Part shown: positions 1 to 10,674 of the stretch, one piece after another
Position numbering within the stretch: the stretch's first letter is position 1
Layout of the letters: each line of letters starts with the position of its first letter
Origin: Talinum fruticosum
Taxonomy: Eukaryota; Streptophyta; Magnoliopsida; Caryophyllales; Talinaceae
Assembly: GCA_021018815.1 (NCBI GenBank)
Contig: JAITYX010000009.1
Span: 7,442,501-7,506,500 of the forward strand
Reading direction: 5' to 3'
DNA length: 64,000 nucleotides
Notes under the pieces: model-generated
Database searches by the model: none
What the model was told of the DNA's origin: nothing
Seen by the model: the letters and a program-made list of their open reading frames with translations, nothing else
Program-made: the position numbers and the translations under genes

Positions 1-249
1 CATCCTTTCCCTTCATTGCACTACATTACTCTCTACTCGCTCACACTCTCGCATACTACCTCACAAGCAAGTTCAGTGTTTTCAAAGAAGCAAACCTTCA
101 CTCTCAAGCAAGCAAGAAACATCTCAAGTAAGCACCGAAAGCTCTCAACTGTCTCTACTCTCTTATTTTTTACTCTCTCTCTCTCTCTCGTCGAGCTATC
201 TTCTCTCTCTCTCAAAGTTCATCTCCTCTCTTCTCGAAACTCCACAACG

Positions 250-1760
250 ATGCTAAAAGAGGTTCTCACCTAGACTTTCTTGGTCCTACAAACAAGAAGC
301 CCCGAACCAAAAGCCAAGAGGGTCCTTCCAACCCCTCTAAAATCCTTGTCACCCAACACTCGACGTTGGATGACAAATTCTTCTCAACCACAAAAGTTTC
401 GTGGTTGAATCACATCAAAACCACAGGGGTTTAGAATTTCCTCTATTTCAATGAGTTTATCTCGCCTATAACTCGTCTCTCGAGTTCTATTCAAATCTTT
501 CTAGCTCTCAAGGGATCCTCACCTCTAGAGTTCAAGATGTCGTTGTTCGAATCAACATCTCTCTCCTCCATCGCTTATTCAAAGTATCATCTCTTTTCCT
601 TAACGTAAACCCTATACCTTTGAACGAGGTTGCTGATGAATTCTTCAAGAAGTACGCCAAAGAAATCCCCGAGTCATGCAAAAACTTCTCTCGTTACTCG
701 GATGAAGTCGAAGCTCATCTTCTTTGTTTCCTGCTGATGAGAACCTTCTTTTTCGAGCATTCCAGCAAAGAGAATCCAAACTCCAAGATTTTCAAGGCTC
801 TTTTTGACATTCTAGAGGGCTCCGAAGTACACCTCTTCCTAGCAATGATAGAGCAGATGGCCTATATGCTAGCTCATACAAAGAAATCCACCCCTCCCCT
901 CTTCCTTTTGGGGCTCTTCTCACATTCATTTTCAAGCAATTCAAAGTCCCGCTCCCCTCATATCCTAACGCGGTTTCGAGGCTGCCATAGTAGATGGTAG
1001 AAAAGAGTTTCTTGGCTATGGATACCAGGAGATCCAACCAGGTGTATGGGTCCACAGCTCGGAACCGAGGCAATCTTCACCTCCGCCTCGGACTCGAGAC
1101 TTAGACTCCTCTCTGTCTACCTCCTGTACCGGCGGTGATTGCACCTCAAGTGATTCTCATCTTCTCTCTTCTACTTTTTCTAACACAATGTTAGAAAAGC
1201 TCTCCTCCATGTCCATTGAGATAAAGGACACTCTCCGGTCATTCAAGACTATCCTTCAATCTATGACCATAAACCAAAAGACAGCGTAGTCTCAAATCCG
1301 AGAGTCTGTAGGATGTGCTCCTTAAGATGAAGGAACTAGTAAAGGAGTAGAAGGAGTTGATTGAGATCCTCTAAGAAAGGCGCTCCAAAGCGGCTCGGGA
1401 CCCGGTCAGCTCAAACACATCGGAAGACTCCTCGAGCCTTGCCAAATCTCCTTCCGGAGAGAGCGAAGAAGAAGAAGAGGAGGCTGCGGCCGAGATAGCT
1501 CCTTCCGAAGAGAAGGAGGAAGGGAAGAAGAAAGAAGAAGAGAAGGAGGAAAAAGGAGCGAGAAAAGGAAGCGGTTGAGGGATAAGCCGCTCTCGCCCCT
1601 CAACCGGAGCCGATTAGCTCATACGGTAGTCCGAGTGACTCGGAAGACCCTACTTACAAAGGTCAATCAGCAGTAGTCAAGCCGGAGGAAACACCACCCT
1701 CCATCGAGTTCTAAGAGGATGAACCTCCGGACGATCTTGTTCCGGGATAGCCACTTAAAA
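250..1760 (+). pseudogene. Env-like ORF3 of Sirevirus A (decayed)
   Basis: This is the extra frame found between pol and the 3' LTR in Sireviruses; its function is unproven and it is only loosely called env-like. The start is placed at the ATG at 250 because element J has an ATG at the same place (62908). Here a one-base loss just after the ATG breaks the frame. Recognisable blocks are a lysine-rich N-terminus (260-340), a conserved block around 615-960 (LNEVADEFFKKYAKE, then FDILEGSEVHLFLAMIEQMA), a helical, coiled-coil-like block (about 1190-1390) and a very acidic Glu/Lys tail (about 1440-1570). Several stops and frameshifts (430, 606, near 890, 1290, 1370) make it non-functional. I see no clear signal peptide or membrane span. 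Confidence 0.7.
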
Positions 1761-2387
1761 ATGAGCCCATCCCGAGTCACCATTGTTGCCCCGCCAAGAT
1801 CTTCAATATCTTCTCACTCAAACTAGCGTAGGCGCACTGCCCGTTCATCCACTTCAACTCGGATCGCTCCCACTCCACTATCTAAATTTTTTTATTGTTT
1901 TCTCAATTTTTGTTTTAGTTTTTCTTTTTTTTGTCCATATAAACAAATTGTATCTACTTGATCCATTCTTCCTCTTTTTGTTTTTCTTTGAAAGGCAAGG
2001 GGAGAATAATGAAAAATTTGTTGTCTTGTTCGGGGGAGTTTTCTCACCCTTTTGTACATATATTTTTTTTACGTGTTTATGTGAATATGAATGAAGTTTC
2101 GTTCTTATTTCGAGTTTCAATCTCTTGGCCTATTTTGCTCGACATATCAGCTCATTTATGTATCTTTGATCCGATGTAAGCAATATTCTAAGTCCGAATC
2201 ACTTCATTAATTTCTATGCGATATTTTATTCTTAGCTCGATACAATCTAAGTTTGAATCACTTTAGCTATTTCTGCAATTCTATCTCTAAACTCGATACA
2301 CTCTCCGATTAAGAATGAAAACCCTAGATTGTTTCACTAACAAAGTTTCTATCCGAGTATGGAATGCCTTTCATAAAAAGGGGAGAT
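1761..2387 (+). other. 3' untranslated region of Sirevirus A with polypurine tract
   Basis: This is a T-rich, non-coding stretch between ORF3 and the LTR. The short frames in it are low-complexity (Phe/Leu-rich) and have no coding look. A purine run at about 2376-2386 (AAAAAGGGGAGA) sits directly before the LTR start and is the expected polypurine tract for plus-strand priming. A second purine run at about 1991-2015 could be an older tract or a central one. Confidence 0.65.
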
Positions 2388-3932
2388 TGAAGACTCGGAC
2401 TCGCATTTATATTATTATCGGTACTAACAAGGAATCAGGTACAAATCTCATCCCTTCTAGGTTTTGATTTCAAGTCATTACGAGTGTTACGAAACTACTC
2501 GAGTGTTATAGAAACTTTTCGAGAGTTATAGAAACTATTACGAGTGTTACGAAACTACTACGAGTGTTACAAAAACTATTGCATATCTTTTCGTCTAATT
2601 CGACCGACTCGTAAAGCACTCTCTTGTTGACCAATTCACTCTAATAGTTCCGAGTCACTCAAATTTATCGCATGTTCAAACATTCACTCTAACTCTTTCA
2701 AACTATGTTCGACTTCATATTCTAAGTTAAAGTGAATTACAACATTAATTCAACTTTCTAAGTCGGCATGTTTTGATTGAAATATATTTGTCTAGATCAA
2801 GTACTCTTACTCGATATTCTCTTTCTAACTTGATCTTTCTCCGGATCGACTCGGATGGAATTTGAGTATAATGAATATTAGAACAAAAAAATTCCACTCT
2901 TTTAGAACTCGAGATAATTATGCCTTAATTATCTTAATTAAATTATTATCTATGCCTAATCTTGGACCAATGTATTTTATACTTTGAGCACCAAAATTAG
3001 TTTACTTTTGTAGGTTATCTAAACAAGGTTATCCTACCTTTTGAATTACAAAAATAACCGGCTTCAAGTTGTCAATCATCGGCAGACGGCGCTTTTTCTA
3101 CTTCGACCAACGCCCGGACACTATATCGGGGTTGTCTGTTTCCAAACTGGAAATCTTCAACGCTAAGCTCAACGGTGCTTTCCACCCTACTTTTCAGACA
3201 CCACCAGTGAATTGGGACATCCTAAGGAGTCAAGAGTCGTTGAACAACGTTCACATCTCGGTGGATCTTTTACGAGTGACTCGGAATAACCGTTATAACA
3301 TTCATAGAGGACTTCTAATCGGAAGATAGTCACAACGGCTAATCTCCTTGGTCACCTATAAATAGAAGCCACTTCACAAGACTTGAAGATTGTTGAACCC
3401 ATTGTTGAAATTATATTTCTTTGTATAATACTCTTGCAATCTTCATCTTACAACTCTCGATCTATACTTAATACTTTTACGAGTTGTAAAGTCTTATAAT
3501 CGATCGCAAACTCTTTCTTACTCTTTAAGAAAGGTCCCTTGACTGAGCTGTAAGGGTTAATTCAACTCAATTGTCCCTAGTTGTAATGGTTACATCGGTT
3601 AGGAAGTACTAGATCGGATAAGGGAACTTCGAGTCTAGGAAAACTTTATAAGGAATTGTCTAAGGGAGCAATTATGGTTGAGTCGGTCTACTGTATTTTG
3701 TGGATTCAAAATAGTGGATTTGACTAGGTGCTTGGATTAGCACCGGCCGTGGTTTTTTGCCCCAGGAGGGTTTCCATATAATTCGAGTTTATACTTTTTT
3801 GAGTCCAATCTAGACTCGAGACAGTCTTGATTATTGAATTTAAACTTTAACCATCCATTTATTGTTTAAATTTCCTCATCACCCTGTTCACCCCCTTTAG
3901 GGTGGCTAAGACTCTCCAAGAGCATACCTTCA
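2388..3932 (+). repeat. 3' LTR of Sirevirus A
   Basis: The LTR is 1545 bp, opens with TGAAGACTC and closes with ACCTTCA, a 5-bp terminal inverted repeat (TGAAG/CTTCA). It is directly preceded by the polypurine tract. A TATA-like CTATAAATAGAAGCC at 3356 probably marks the promoter. The last 60 bases (CACCCTGTTCACCCCC, then ACTCTCCAAGAGCA) recur at the end of the LTRs at 12325-13720 and 55689-57203 and, reversed, at 6293 and 27787. These copies are clearly diverged, so the family has been active over a long time. Confidence 0.85.
3356..3365 (+). promoter_or_regulatory. TATA box of the Sirevirus LTR (A)
   Basis: CTATAAATAG lies about two thirds into the LTR. The same motif with the same downstream GAAGCCACTTCAC is at 56628 in LTR J, and a related one is at 11674. 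It is altered (TGTAAATAG) at 13126 in the LTR at 12325-13720, which may therefore be silent. The promoter role is inferred from position and conservation. Confidence 0.6.
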
Positions 3933-6274
3933 TAATCCATCGGATGCAAGTTCCATGATAGTATACATCCTAATATGGCATATTCTACGATGCGATGTCC
4001 ATGAATCATCGTTCAAATAAGCTTTTGAACATGATAAATCTTGATTTGAAATAGAAAGAGGAATAGTGTAGGTGTTACCTTACCTCGGACACTGAGAGCT
4101 TTGTCTCTTTAGTAGCTACATTAGAAATAATGCGGTTGGTCTGCGTTAACCTTACCTCTTAACTCTGTATCACATAGTTGTGAGATACTCAAAATATTAT
4201 ATTTGAGCCCTTTGCCAAGGTATAGTGGACTGACTCAGCTGTCTCCTTGACCAATTCTACCAATTCAATTACTTTGCCCTTGCTATTATCTCCAAATGTG
4301 ACTTTTCCTCCTTTCATCTCTTCAACTTCGAAAATACTCTTGAATCACTAGACATGTGGCATGAGCATCCACTGTCTCATGCCACATGTCTAAGTACCAA
4401 TGACCTTTTTGTTTCGATTTACCTACGAAAATAGAAACAAATTAACCCTTCTCACTTCCTCTTATAAACCCAATAATAGTCCTTACTTTGGCCCTTTTCT
4501 TAAGAAGAGCACTTTTGGGAACTTATATTTGAATTATTTTAGGTTTGGCCATATTCGGAGTCCTCTTTCTTGAGAACCGATTCCGTTTCTCTTTCTTTTG
4601 AAACCCTCTCTTTTTGTAAACGAGGTTGAGAAGACGTTTTCATAAACACCGGTCCGGGCTCGGTCCCTTTGTTTTTTGAATGAATGGGACTATCCTTAGC
4701 CTTCTTGAACTTGATAGTTATGGAATCAGTTTTGAAAAGATTTTTATAGGAATTATCTTCCTCTTCAACATTGTAACCAAGTCCTTCTTTTTGAAAAGAG
4801 ACATACTGAGAACTAAGTAATAAATCAAGGTGTTTGTGACCTTGAGTAAGTTTAAAAAATTCCTCGTACTCATTGAGCTTTTCTTTCGGTTGCTTATTCT
4901 CCGTTCCGAGGCACGTAGACTCAATCTCATTATCTTAATTTATGCTCTTAAGCATCTTCGGGTTCTGTCTCAATTTTTCTAAGTCATTTTTGAAATATGT
5001 GTTCTCACCATTGATGGACATCGGTTTCTTTTTAAATTCGGAAGATTCGAATTGGAATTCTCATCCAAAGTAAAAATGTATCTAGAAAGATCATGCTTGG
5101 AGAACTAGAGAAAGTAATTGATTACCTCATAAGGATCTATTTGTTTAGCATCCGATGGATCGCTTCTCGACTCATATCAAGCTTCGAGCCTAATAGAGCC
5201 ATTAGACACATTGATTCATCATTAGTGTCATCGTCATCTTCGAACTCATCATCACTCCAGGTAGCTACCATAGCCTTTTTGTTCTTTGTGTCCTTCTTTC
5301 TCTTTAGACAGTCTTTAACTATGTGTGCTTTGCTCCCACACTCAAAAAAACCAAGTGTTCTTAGTTAAAGATAAACTTCACAAGGATGAGAATTTACCTT
5401 TTATATCCTTCTTGTAGAACTCTTGCTTAGGCTTCTTCTGCCACTTTTTGTATTTTACTATTTTCTTGAATCCTCGGGCTAGAAGTGCCATGGGATCTTC
5501 TTCAAAATTTGATGACCTAAGACTTCGACGTTGTTTCTCCGAGGCTTCGAGAGCTATATTTCTTTAGTGTTGACCTAAAGTTCTTCTTCCTCTAGATGTA
5601 AATCATGGGTGAGTAATTTCCCAATGACCTCATTAAGCTTTAATTGTGACAAGTCCTAAGCTTCCTCTATAGTTGTCACCTTGCGACCACATCTTCTCTT
5701 GGGTAGACTCCTTAGAATCTTTCGACCACTACTTCATGAGTCATCTTCTTTCTAAGAGACTTGAGATTGTTGACAATCTCGGTGAAGCGAATGTACATAT
5801 GAGTTATATTCTCATTATCTTCCATCATGAACATTTCATACTTATGGAGATACTTACTTATCTTGGCTTGTTACACTTGTCTAGTACCATCATATATAGT
5901 TACTAGTGTGTCGCAGACTTCTTTGGTTTGTATCATAAGCAAATACTTTAGTGTATTGTACTGAGTGGATTGCACACATCGGTGTGTTCATTACCTTGAT
6001 ATTCTTCGTGTACTTCTCCTTTTCTTAAGTTGTGAAGTCGGACTTCACCTTAGGTACTGAACGTATAACATCTTACTTGGTAGAAATGATGTTTCCATCG
6101 CAGATGATGTTCCAGCACCTCCTCATCATAATCTCGGACGAAGCACTCAATGATCTTCTTCCAGTGAGCGAAGTTTGACCCCTTGAACTTCGGTGGTCTA
6201 ATGAAATATCTTCCTTCATCGAACTCTACATAGTTAAGAGACGTTTAATCTTTAAAGCTTTGATTTGTAAGATC
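3933..6274 (-). pseudogene. gag and 5' pol of Sirevirus B
   Basis: Reading from right to left: a gag region (about 6240-5400), a zinc-knuckle remnant near 5340-5290 in which ECGSKAHIVKDC has lost its first cysteine, an acidic stretch rich in Asp and Glu (about 5280-5200), a helical, coiled-coil-like segment (about 5050-4720), the aspartic protease site near 4370 (DSGCSCHMS), and the GAG-pre-integrase zinc region near 4060-3935. Stops and frameshifts occur throughout. The order is that of a Sirevirus polyprotein, in which a long charged segment separates the zinc knuckle from the protease. The protease site carries a small insertion (see the inverted repeat at 4351). Confidence 0.7.
4351..4390. 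repeat. Perfect 15-bp inverted repeat in the protease region of B
   Basis: GACATGTGGCATGAG is followed after a 10-base spacer by its exact reverse complement CTCATGCCACATGTC. It falls on the protease active-site codons of element B. Element J has only one arm at the equivalent site (59107-59132), so the second arm is an addition in B. Confidence 0.85.
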
Positions 6275-6291
6275 CTAGGCTCTTACACCAA
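6275..6291 (-). other. Diverged primer-binding site of Sirevirus B
   Basis: On the minus strand TTGGTGTAAGAGCC sits one base after the LTR end, where element J has ACTGGTATCAAAGCC. It is a decayed version of the initiator-tRNA-Met binding site usual in plant copia elements. Confidence 0.6.
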
Positions 6292-6292
6292 T

Positions 6293-7252
6293 TGAAGGTT
6301 TGATCTTGAGAGTCCGGATCACCCTAGAGGAGGGTAGGGGTGAATAGGGTGAGAAGGAAATTTTGCAGAATAAAGAAATTTTCTGCAAAGTATGAACATA
6401 GAAAATAATTATGAGTCTAGAATAAACTCGGAATATATGTGGAAACCCTCCCAGGGCGAGAAAACCACGAGTAGTGTCAATCTAGACACCAAGTCAAATC
6501 CACTATTTTAAATCCACAAAATACAAGGACCGACTCTTACCGAATTGTTGCCTTAGACATTTCAACATAGGTTTCCTAGACATAAAAAAATTTCTTATCT
6601 ATTCTAATACATCCTAACAAAGATACTCTTACAGCTAGGGAAAACTTAGCTAACTTAACCCTTACTTGCTAAATCAAGTGACTTTAGAGAGAATTGAAAT
6701 TAGTAAGAGTGTTTACATTAGTTCTTCTTTACAACTGCGAAAGTAAGAACTTAAGTACATAGTTGGAAGCTAACGATTAAGAGAGAATGAATCATTTTTT
6801 GCTATCTCGTTATTCTCACCAATATTAACGTCTTGAAGGATGGCTTGTATTATACACAGCAAGGCGAGTATTTGTTATGACTAATTATGGACTAGGAATC
6901 TTCACTAGCCATTGCAACGGATAGATCGAGTCCCTTAGAAAAGAGTCGTTATAAATGCGAATGTTGTATCTTGGTCCTTAGCTTAAAAGGTGGTCCAACC
7001 CACTAGTTGTGACTGAGATCTAGGGTGGAAACAACCATTAGACTCAAAGTTGAAGTTTACCGGATTTGGTAACAAACAACCTTGACACGAGTGTCCGAGC
7101 CTTATCCTGAAACAACACTTTTCTATCCGGTGGTGTTTAAAGGTTAGAAGACAGATTGCTTTGGCTTTTCAAAATTAGATTAAAATACTTTAATCAACCT
7201 TCAAAAACAAATCAAAGTGGTACTCAATGTATAAAAGTACTTTGGTCCAAGC
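6293..7252 (-). repeat. Truncated 5' LTR of Sirevirus B
   Basis: Read on the minus strand this is the 3' two thirds of a Sirevirus LTR. The inner end (TGAAGGTTT in plus sense, then the tract that reads CACCCTATTCACCCC on the minus strand) is intact. The part around 7195-7250 matches the LTR segment 'ACTTTGAGCACCAAAATTAG' of A in reverse. The outer roughly 550 bp are missing at the junction with the gypsy fragment. Confidence 0.75.
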
Positions 7253-8484
7253 TTAATAAGGGCGTCGATGCTCTATCAAGGAGGTATTTACACTTGTTTC
7301 ATTTAGAAACTTTTGTTTTAGGTTTTAAACATATGAAATGTTTGTATATGGATGGTAAGATTTTGGAACTTTATACCAAGAATACAAAGCATGACCTAAA
7401 GGTGAATTCCAAATCCAAGCAAGATACTTATTTAAAGGTACCGGACTATGTATGCCTAGTCGTGGCACAAGAATATTGATTATCGGAGAAGTACATTCTA
7501 GAAGACTAGCTTGTCATTTTGGGGAAAGAAAGACAACTCAAATGCTTAAGGAGTATTATTTCTTGCCTAGTATGAATAAGGATGTTCAAGACATCATCAA
7601 GCAATTTGTGGTATGCCAATATTCCAAGAGTCATTCCTTACCCTAAGGACTTTACACTCCTATACCATTTCTAACTCAACCATGGGTGGATGTAAGTGTT
7701 GATTTTATTATGGGTCTACCTTGGACTCGGAGGGAAATGACTCTATTCTGGTGGTTGTTGATAGATTTCAAAGACGGCTCACTTAATTGCTTGCAACAAA
7801 ACCAATGATGCTACGCTAGTTGCTAACCTTATGGAAGAAGCTAGGAACTAAGCTGAAGTATAACACCACTTGCCATCCTCAAACACAGGGACAGACCGAG
7901 GTTACCAACGGAACATTGGGAGTCCTACTCACAACTTTAATCAACTCTAATGCTAATGCGTGGGATCAACTTCGTGCACATGCTGAGTTTGCTTATAATT
8001 GCATACCAAGCGGAACTACTAATGTGTCCCTATTAAAGGTTGTATATGGTGTGGAATCACTGGCACCATTTGATCCGACCCCGAGAGCTTTAAATGAAAA
8101 TCTTCATACTAGTGCTATGAAGAGAGTTCCTCAGATCTAGGAGTTATAAGAGAAGGTGAAAGTGAAGATTGAGCAAGCTAATCGAGGCTTACAAGAATAG
8201 CACTAAAAAAATTGGCGGGAAGATGGTTATCGGGCCGTGTATATCTGTTTTGGATCCACCTAAGTAAGGAGCATTTTCCTTCTAAGCGTAAGTCTAAGCT
8301 TATGCCAAGGGCAAATGGTCCTTTTGATGTGCTTGAGAAGATAAATAATAATGCTGATAAGGTGAACTTGCCCGGAGACTATAATGTCTCAGCTATGTTC
8401 AATGTTGTTGATTTATCTCTACACTTAGAAGATAATTCACTCGGGAATTTGAGGGCAAACTCTTTTTCAAGTCGGGGAGGATGA
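7253..8484 (+). pseudogene. pol 3' part (RNase H end and integrase) of gypsy element C
   Basis: The segment opens with NKGVDALSRR, the conserved end of RNase H. The integrase zinc domain follows (HSRRLACHFGERKT and CQYSKSH, about 7490-7640). The first catalytic Asp is in VDVSVDFIMGLPW near 7690. The core is then frameshifted at about 7725-7770 and a block is missing between about 7830 and 7835, taking the second catalytic Asp. The third motif region (CHPQTQGQTEVTNGTL) and the C-terminus ([12 protein letters not shown], about 8400) remain. The integrase is therefore dead. Stops occur at 7478, 7644, 8138 and near 8200. Confidence 0.8.
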
Positions 8485-9439
8485 TGGGGAGAACACCCCA
8501 AGTTAGTCTAGAATCCGAGTCCTCTAAATTACCTGCTCGGTCTTCACTTTTAACATAAGCATTAAGGGAGTTCCGGCAACATTAAGAAATACTTGTCCGC
8601 CTCCTCGGATAGGAATAAGGGGCTAGACAAGATAGAACTTAACCTGGAGATAACAAGTCTACGTTGATCTTTATGAGTTGACGAGTGTTCTCAGCTCAAA
8701 CAATTTTGCAGCTACCCTTAGATCTACTTGGGCATCATTAACATGACCTAGAAAGGTAAAGTTTAAGGATCAGTATAAATTAAGAGAGAACGTTGAGATA
8801 ATGATTGTAGCTATCATTATCATCATAATCGTACTATTTGTACTATTTCTATTGGCTGATTATGTGGTCCTCTCCTATTTTCTATGGTCCTATTTTCTGC
8901 TATGATTATTCTACTTTTTATCCGTGTTTTTGTCCTTTAATTTTGCTGGATGCATCACATCCTTTGATTGTAAAAGGGATTTATAACCCTTAGATAAGAG
9001 TGATGTAACCTAGGACAAAGGCCCTATAAATATGCATAGACCTTCACTTGTCGGGGACACCTTGAATTTCAATCTTTAGCAATAAGCTAAGTAAAGTTGA
9101 GGTAAGCTCCTTAGAACCTTAAATTCTCTTTTTCTTGTCTAATTAGTGATGTAATTAGGTTTTATCTTAAGAGTCTAGTTATACTTAGAGTGGAAAGACT
9201 GTATCTCTTAGTGTGATTAGTGGCCTAGTCTTATCCTCGGTGCGACGATTGTTTCCTTGGCTATTTCTAGTATATCGTATTCCTGTTACCTTGGTTATTC
9301 GGATTCTCTAAGGTGAATATCATTGTTCGCGAGGCTCTATTTACTATCATTGTTTTTCTTCATCCTTTTCAACCCCCTCAAAACTACGTGTCTTTCCACT
9401 CTGTTTCGGGATAGGTGTAGCTTGTCTTTTTGCACATCA
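8482..9439 (+). repeat. 3' LTR of gypsy element C
   Basis: The LTR is about 958 bp and opens with TGATGGGGAG, directly after a purine tract (CGGGGAGGA); it closes with CACATCA, giving a TGATG/CATCA terminal inverted repeat. A TATA-like CCCTATAAATATGC is at 9024. No second copy is in the window, so identity between LTRs cannot be checked. Confidence 0.7.
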
Positions 9440-10674
9440 CAATCTTAGATTGCGGCCTAGGATAAAGTCGAGGCCACAATGTATGATCCTTAATAAGAGA
9501 AAAAAGATAGAATATTTGAGGTCATTCAAACGAGAAAATTAGAGGCAGTCGAGCCCAAAAGGTGGCACAAATAATCACGATTTTTGTACAAATGTTGATC
9601 ATTTACCAAAGAATCACCCCGAGAAACTTAGACCCGTGAGAACAACAAAGTCTAACGAGGCAATGGTAATTTTCCAAACTGAAGGTAAAAAGTATTGGTG
9701 GTGTTTAAGAATGATTCACTAATCACCCTAATGATACCCTGGTCAATGATATCGTAAATGCTCGCATCATGTAGTAAGAAGGGGACCAAACCCGACGGAA
9801 ATCATGGTAAGCTCGAGTGGGAGTTACTTGCTTTTGAAGGTATCAAATAATTTCCTTATGACTCCGCTACTTCGTATGGTGTCCTCCAACATTGCAAAAA
9901 CAAAACAATGTCTTATTCAAATGCCACACTAGCATTAAAGCAAAAGAATCCATAGCAGAAATAGGAAAAGAAAAAACATGGTTGTCGGCCTCAAAAGAGA
10001 ACCGGACTAGTTTTCTCCGAGAAATGAAAGAAGAAGCTATCAGCAAGAAGAAACAAGGAGCAATGAGCAAGAAGAAGTGAAAAGAAAGTGTAAGAGGATG
10101 AAGGAAGGTAATGTGCAAATGAAGCATCCAAGCTCCTCCTTTTATACATGAATAAGCCAAAACTCAAAAATAAATGAAAAAGACCAAAATAATTTGGTTG
10201 GCACTAGGGGTATGGTTTAGGTTTTCCTAAAGCTATTTTTTTTTTGTATAAACAAAAGGATTCCTCCTTCTAATTTTACACACCTACTTCATCTACTAAC
10301 TTTCCCTCATTCACCTTAAATTTTGTTCCACTCTCTTCTCTTTACTATCTCTCGCTCAAATTTTAAATATCTTTTTAAACATCACAAAAAGCGCCTACTT
10401 TGTCACTTTTGTTTGCTCACTCGGACCTACCATTACTCCGCCTAAATCCTATCGGGATCTGCGCCTAACAGTTGGGTTAAACTAAGGGTGTGTTCCACCT
10501 TTTGGAGTTTATTATTTCCTTTCATTTAATTTTAGTTTTACAACTTTCATATTGTGATTTTCAACATATAATTTCATTTTAATTCTACCCCGCTTGATGT
10601 AATAGTTAGATTATCGGTTTGCTTTATTGCTTTCGTTTATTGCTTTCATTTATTGCATTCTATCATGTTTCGAT
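9440..10674. other. Unassigned stretch, with TATA-like motif on the minus strand
   Basis: I recognise no gene or element here. On the minus strand a good TATA-like motif (TATAAAAGGAGGAGC, 10147 downward) is followed by a pyrimidine-rich stretch with short Leu/Phe-rich frames. The only frame of any length (97 codons, minus strand) starts upstream of that motif, so it is unlikely to be a real product. The segment could be part of an unrecognised LTR or a decayed gene promoter. Confidence 0.35.

Larger units (their letters stand above)
1..3932 (+). mobile_element. Sirevirus-type Ty1/copia element A, 3' portion
   Basis: This is the 3' end of a copia retrotransposon whose gag-pol lies to the left of the window. 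It holds, in order, an env-like third reading frame, a pyrimidine-rich 3' untranslated stretch, a polypurine tract and a 3' LTR. The ORF3 part matches the region after pol in element J at the right edge of the window (62650 onward), which places it in the same family. An extra reading frame after pol, an LTR of about 1.5 kb and a TGAAG...CTTCA terminus fit the plant Sirevirus (SIRE/Maximus) lineage. The right end abuts minus-strand element B inside its GAG-pre-integrase region, so A most likely inserted into B; the other junction is outside the window. Confidence 0.85.
3933..7252 (-). mobile_element. Sirevirus-type copia element B, 5' half
   Basis: Read on the minus strand this is a truncated 5' LTR, a primer-binding site, gag and the first part of pol up to the GAG-pre-integrase region. 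It aligns throughout with element J (57204-59550). Pol stops where the LTR of element A begins, at the equivalent of J position about 59548, which is the mark of A having inserted here. At the other end the LTR loses its outer part at about 7252 and passes straight into a gypsy fragment, so that junction is a deletion or an old rearrangement. Confidence 0.8.
7253..9439 (+). mobile_element. Chromovirus-like Ty3/gypsy element C, 3' portion
   Basis: The fragment starts inside the end of RNase H and runs through integrase to a 3' LTR. The protein order and motifs (DALSRR, then the integrase zinc-binding domain, then HPQTQGQTE) are those of chromovirus gypsy elements. No chromodomain is visible after integrase and the stop codon overlaps the LTR start, which recalls CRM or Reina-type elements; the exact lineage is uncertain. 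The 5' part is lost at the junction with element B. Confidence 0.75.

Noticed and set aside
5093..5368. Plus-strand Ser-rich frame of 91 codons
   Set aside because: It is the complement of the zinc knuckle and acidic part of minus-strand Sirevirus gag.
9867..10160. Minus-strand frame of 97 codons with hydrophobic stretches
   Set aside because: Its ATG lies upstream of the TATA-like motif on the same strand, and the hydrophobicity comes from a pyrimidine-rich tract.
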